This document shows positions 60,899-64,000 of a stretch of 64,000 nucleotides of DNA, piece by piece; position 1 is the stretch's first letter, and each line of letters opens with the position of its first letter. The translations under genes and the position numbers were made by a program. The stretch covers positions 14,611,562 through 14,675,561 of the forward strand of contig NC_080418.1 of NCBI RefSeq assembly GCF_029873635.1. The letters run 5' to 3'. This DNA comes from Malania oleifera (taxonomy: Eukaryota > Streptophyta > Magnoliopsida > Santalales > Ximeniaceae). Under the pieces are notes generated by a model. The model saw only the letters and a list, made by a program, of their open reading frames with translations. It had not been told where the DNA came from and searched no databases.

Positions 60899-60950
60899 GT
60901 AACCACGGTATTCCTCCGCCATAAGTGAGGGTAAATAATAAAATAAATGG
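60899..60950 (+). other. 3' block of element A shared with LINE 3'UTR
   Basis: GTAACCACGGTATTCCTCCG, then CCATAAGTGAGGGTAAATAA and AATAAATGGACC, almost identical to the LINE fragment at 27052-27110. Confidence 0.8.
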
Positions 60951-61015
60951 ACCCTTTTTCCTGTCAAGGGATGATGAGTTACATGAACAATAAGTTTCGA
61001 GAACGAAATTTTATA

Positions 61016-61027
61016 AGGAGGGGAGAA
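61016..61027 (+). other. Polypurine tract of element A
   Basis: AAGGAGGGGAGAA ends directly at the 3' LTR start. Confidence 0.85.
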
Positions 61028-63154
61028 TGTAACGACCCAAAGAATAATGGTATTTAAATAATAAGAAGAAAAGGAAATGGAAACAGGAACAGAAGGAGGC
61101 AGTCGACTTCGTCGATTAACACAAGAGTTTCATCGATGAAAGTTCTTTAGGATCTCGTTGACGAAGTTCCGCCTCATCAACGAGAAGATACCGAAAGAGG
61201 ATTGTTGGAAGACTGCATTTCATCGACAAAGGTTGAGGTTTGTCGACGAACTTTCTACAGGACCCGTCGACGAGGTGATGTAGCTCGTCGACGAATCCTG
61301 CAGTATAAATAGGATTAAATGTGATTTTTTCAGCTCATATTTGCGCAGAATTCAATCTCTCTCTCATCCTTCGGTTTCTCCTCCTTCTCTCTAAGATCTC
61401 GGGCCAATTTTCTGTCGGTTTGACGATCTGAAGCCACCCCGACCCTCTTGGAAAAGTTCTCTGCAAGTCTGCCGGAGCGGATCGTCGGTGGGGCTGAGTT
61501 GGAAACCATCCCAAATCCTCGATAAATCTTTCTACTCAGTATTTGGTTATTTGACAATTGTAGAAAGCATAGTACGCGTAGAAATACTGAACTTTAGTTT
61601 TGGGGAATGTTGTTTTCAGGGTGTTGAGTAGGGAATCCTACAGGTGCAGGAGTGTTTGATTTCGAGGCTTTTCAGGACACAGGTAAGGGGATAAACTAAG
61701 CTAGTATTTTATGAAAAGTATGTATAATATTATAGCATTTGATTTCAATGAAATAAATATATTTATATATGATTTATATTTGAGAAATACTATTGAAAAT
61801 GATGGTATGTTAAATATAAGAAAAACCTGTTCGTGTGGCATGAGTAGAAATTATAATGAAAAACTGGTTTCTGAAAATACGATAATGATACAAATTTTTA
61901 TAATGGAAAACTTGCGTATGAGCTGAGATTTTGATATGTTTGCCAGAATTTGGGCCAAGCTATGTGTATGATTTGTCGGCGTACGAGCCGAGCTATGGAT
62001 ATGATTTTCCAGCGTACGAGCTAAGTTATGTGTATGATTTGCCGGCGTATGGGCCGAGCTATGGATATGGTTTTCCAGCAACCGAGCTGAGCTATGCATA
62101 TGATTTGCCGACATACGGGCTGAGCTATGGTAAAATGTGAAATACCGGCGTACGGGCCGATGATTTTCATGATATACGTATATATGCAAAATGATATGAT
62201 TGATTTGATAATTAATGATATGAAATATCCATGTATCGCAGTTTTAATATATGTTATATGATATCAGAACCTGATTGACTTAGTCTAGGCTAGCACTTGC
62301 ACGGTACCGTTGCTATGTATCCATGGTCATCATGATCATGATATTTGTGTTAACGCCGCTGTATAGAGTGGTGTGAGATTGGATGGTCGATGTGGTTTTT
62401 AAGAAGTGTGCGAGCGCCCCTAGTGTACAGACCAGGTCTGGCAAACCCATCAGACTTACAAACTGTACTTTTTACTTGGCAGTGGTCGGCCAACCATTGT
62501 CATGTCCCGCCTTCGGACCACACAACCCAGTCATGTGGGGGTAATACATGACAACAGCCAGCTAACCTACCAGGATTATTTTCGTATTATTATTTATATG
62601 AGATGAATTATGCTATGGAAACCGTTACGTTTTGGCATGTTGATTATACATGTTTTCCCAAAAATGATGTATATACAGTTTTACTGATTATGTTTATGAT
62701 TATATGTATATCACAGAAATGCTCATGTTGCCACACACGAGTGTTAGTTTATTTCTCTTACTGAGAGGTGTCTCACCCCAAAATTTTATAAACATTTCAG
62801 GAGCCCCTGATAGGAGAGCAGGTAAAGCCCCGTTGATCTAGTACGGTTGATCTGCCATTTCAGAAGGGTAAGTGTTTTGATAGGGTTAGATGTATTTTGT
62901 GGGATAATCCTAAGATATCTTTTGGGTTGTGTAGTATGTTTATATAAATACAGTGGTTGTAGTAACTCTGGTATTGTGATGTATGGTATAATGAGATGTA
63001 TATGATTCTATGTTTCCTGCTGCTTAGGCTTCCGTTATGTGTTCTGATGTATCCCTAGTACCTACGGGTCCGAGTGGATTATGATCTACTGAGTTTTGTG
63101 ATATTGATTTTATTATATATATATATATATATGGAAATTAAGAAGGTTGTCACA
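61028..63154 (+). mobile_element. 3' LTR of element A, 2127 bp
   Basis: It runs from TGTAACGACCCAAAG to AAGGTTGTCACA. The palindrome array lies at 61111-61292, TATAAATA at 61304-61311, and eight 33-bp repeats at 61912-62165, two more than the 5' LTR. Its CT tract is shorter than that of the 5' LTR. Confidence 0.92.
61111..61311 (+). promoter_or_regulatory. Eight-site palindrome array and TATA box, LTR A 3'
   Basis: Cores start at 61111, 61132, 61157, 61176, 61222, 61242, 61266 and 61287 (intervals 21, 25, 19, 46, 20, 24, 21). TATAAATA begins at 61304, again 17 bp after the last core. An extra GTCGAC lies at 61102. Confidence 0.75.
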
Positions 63155-64000
63155 AAAGTATCCCCAATCTCCACATCCTCGTAGCTAATAACAAGTGAAG
63201 GATCCAACACGTACCTCTTCAACAAGGATAAGTGAAACACATCGTGGATTCTTGAGAGTGCTGGGGGCAGTGCAATCCTATAAGCTACCGAACCCACCCG
63301 CTTAAGAACCTTGAATGGTTCGATATACCTCGGACTCAACTTGCCCTTCTTCCCGAATCTCATCACCCCTTTCATCAAAGCGATCCTCAGAAATACCTTA
63401 CCCCCCACCACGAACTCTAACTCATGATGGTGAACATCTACATAACTCTTCTACTGACTCTGAGTTGATTTAATCCTATCTCAGATCAAACCCACCTTCT
63501 CAGACACCAACTGCACGAGTTCAGGTCCTAACACCTAACGTTCACCAACCTCATCCCAATATAGAGGAGGTCGACACCTCCAACTATACAGAGCCTCAAA
63601 CGGTGTCATCCCGATACTTTCCTAGAAGCTGTTATTATAGACGAACTCTACCAGTGGCATAAACTGTATCCAGCTACCGCCGAAGTCTAACACACAAGCC
63701 GGCAACATATCTTCCAAGATCTGTATTATTCTCTCTAACTATCCATCAGTCTGGGGATGGAACGTTGTACTGAAAGTAAGCTTCGTCCCCAATGCTCCCT
63801 GCAAGCTAGTCCAGAATAGAGAAGTAAACCTCGGGTCTCGATCTAACACAATGGACACCGGTACTCCATGCATCCTAACTATCTCATGCACGTATATGTC
63901 TGCTAGCCTACTCAAAAGGTAGCTAACCTTCATCGGTAAAAAGTGAGCAGATTTCGTCAAGCTGTTCACAATCACCCAGATAGCATTCTACCCGTGAAGC
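63155..64000 (-). pseudogene. Gypsy element E integrase (copy 2, right of element A)
   Basis: It continues 44481 after the duplicated AAAGT. Minus-strand frames contain [37 protein letters not shown] and, further 5', [27 protein letters not shown] and TFHPQTDG, the integrase core. One frame ends at the stop after TDG. The element continues beyond the window; its better-preserved core suggests more of E lies to the right. Confidence 0.85.

Larger units (their letters stand above)
44487..63154 (+). mobile_element. Ty3/gypsy element A (Tekay/Del-like), interrupted by element B
   Basis: The target duplication AAAGT lies at 44482-44486 and 63155-63159, and the E sequence is contiguous across it. 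LTRs are 44487-46582 and 61028-63154. Between them are a PBS, gag, pol and PPT. Without element B and one duplication it measures about 9.2 kb. The 5' LTR begins TC instead of TG. The clade is judged from the integrase C-terminus and the Met-tRNA PBS. Confidence 0.92.

Overview
The window is nuclear DNA of a flowering plant, very probably a eudicot. It carries one intact, eight-exon plant gene with GT-AG introns in AT-rich DNA full of microsatellites. Most of the rest is retrotransposon material of plant type: Ty3/gypsy Tekay/Del-like elements, Ty1/copia, and plant L1-type LINEs with a C-terminal RNase H. I cannot name the species.

Layout. Bases 1-3620 are non-coding repeat-like DNA with perfect palindromes. 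Bases 3621-4716 are the 3' part of an old gypsy-like LTR. Bases 6650-16835 form a four-element nest: a copia pol remnant is split by a 5'-truncated LINE on the minus strand (16-bp target duplication), and that LINE is split by two solo LTRs (9187-11227 and 13105-15473). Removing each insert plus one target duplication restores the host reading frame at both solo-LTR sites. Bases 16836-20869 are intergenic. Bases 20870-24011 (minus) hold the only apparently functional gene, an XBAT31/XB3-type ankyrin-RING E3 ubiquitin ligase of 444 residues. Bases 26711-27804 hold a broken ARGONAUTE4/6-like PIWI-domain fragment, itself interrupted by a 245-bp LINE 3' end. Bases 28250-35820 are AT-rich DNA with tandem repeats, a foldback element and SINE-like units.

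Right half. A segment of at least about 4.2 kb is present twice in direct orientation (35821-40000 and from 41051). Each copy contains a SINE-like unit, the 3' LTR and the integrase end of a minus-strand gypsy element (E). Copy 2 was then hit by gypsy element A (44487-63154, target duplication AAAGT), and A was hit within gag by gypsy element B (47754-57186). Copy 2 resumes at 63160 and runs off the window. The order of events is therefore duplication, then A, then B.

Most notable signals. (1) Every Tekay-like LTR here, including the diverged solo LTR and the E LTRs, carries eight copies of the decamer palindrome TCGTCGACGA at a conserved spacing of about 21-25-19-46-20-24-21 bp. In five of the seven LTRs the array ends exactly 17 bp before a TATA box. 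(2) A block of about 30-50 bp next to the 3' end is shared between the LINE 3'UTR and the gypsy elements, which are different transposon classes. (3) Elements A and B share three in-frame TAG codons at glutamine positions. They also carry different catalytic losses: the protease Asp in A and a reverse transcriptase Asp in B.

Apart from the E3 ligase, none of the coding regions looks functional. Boundaries of diverged repeats are by-eye estimates.
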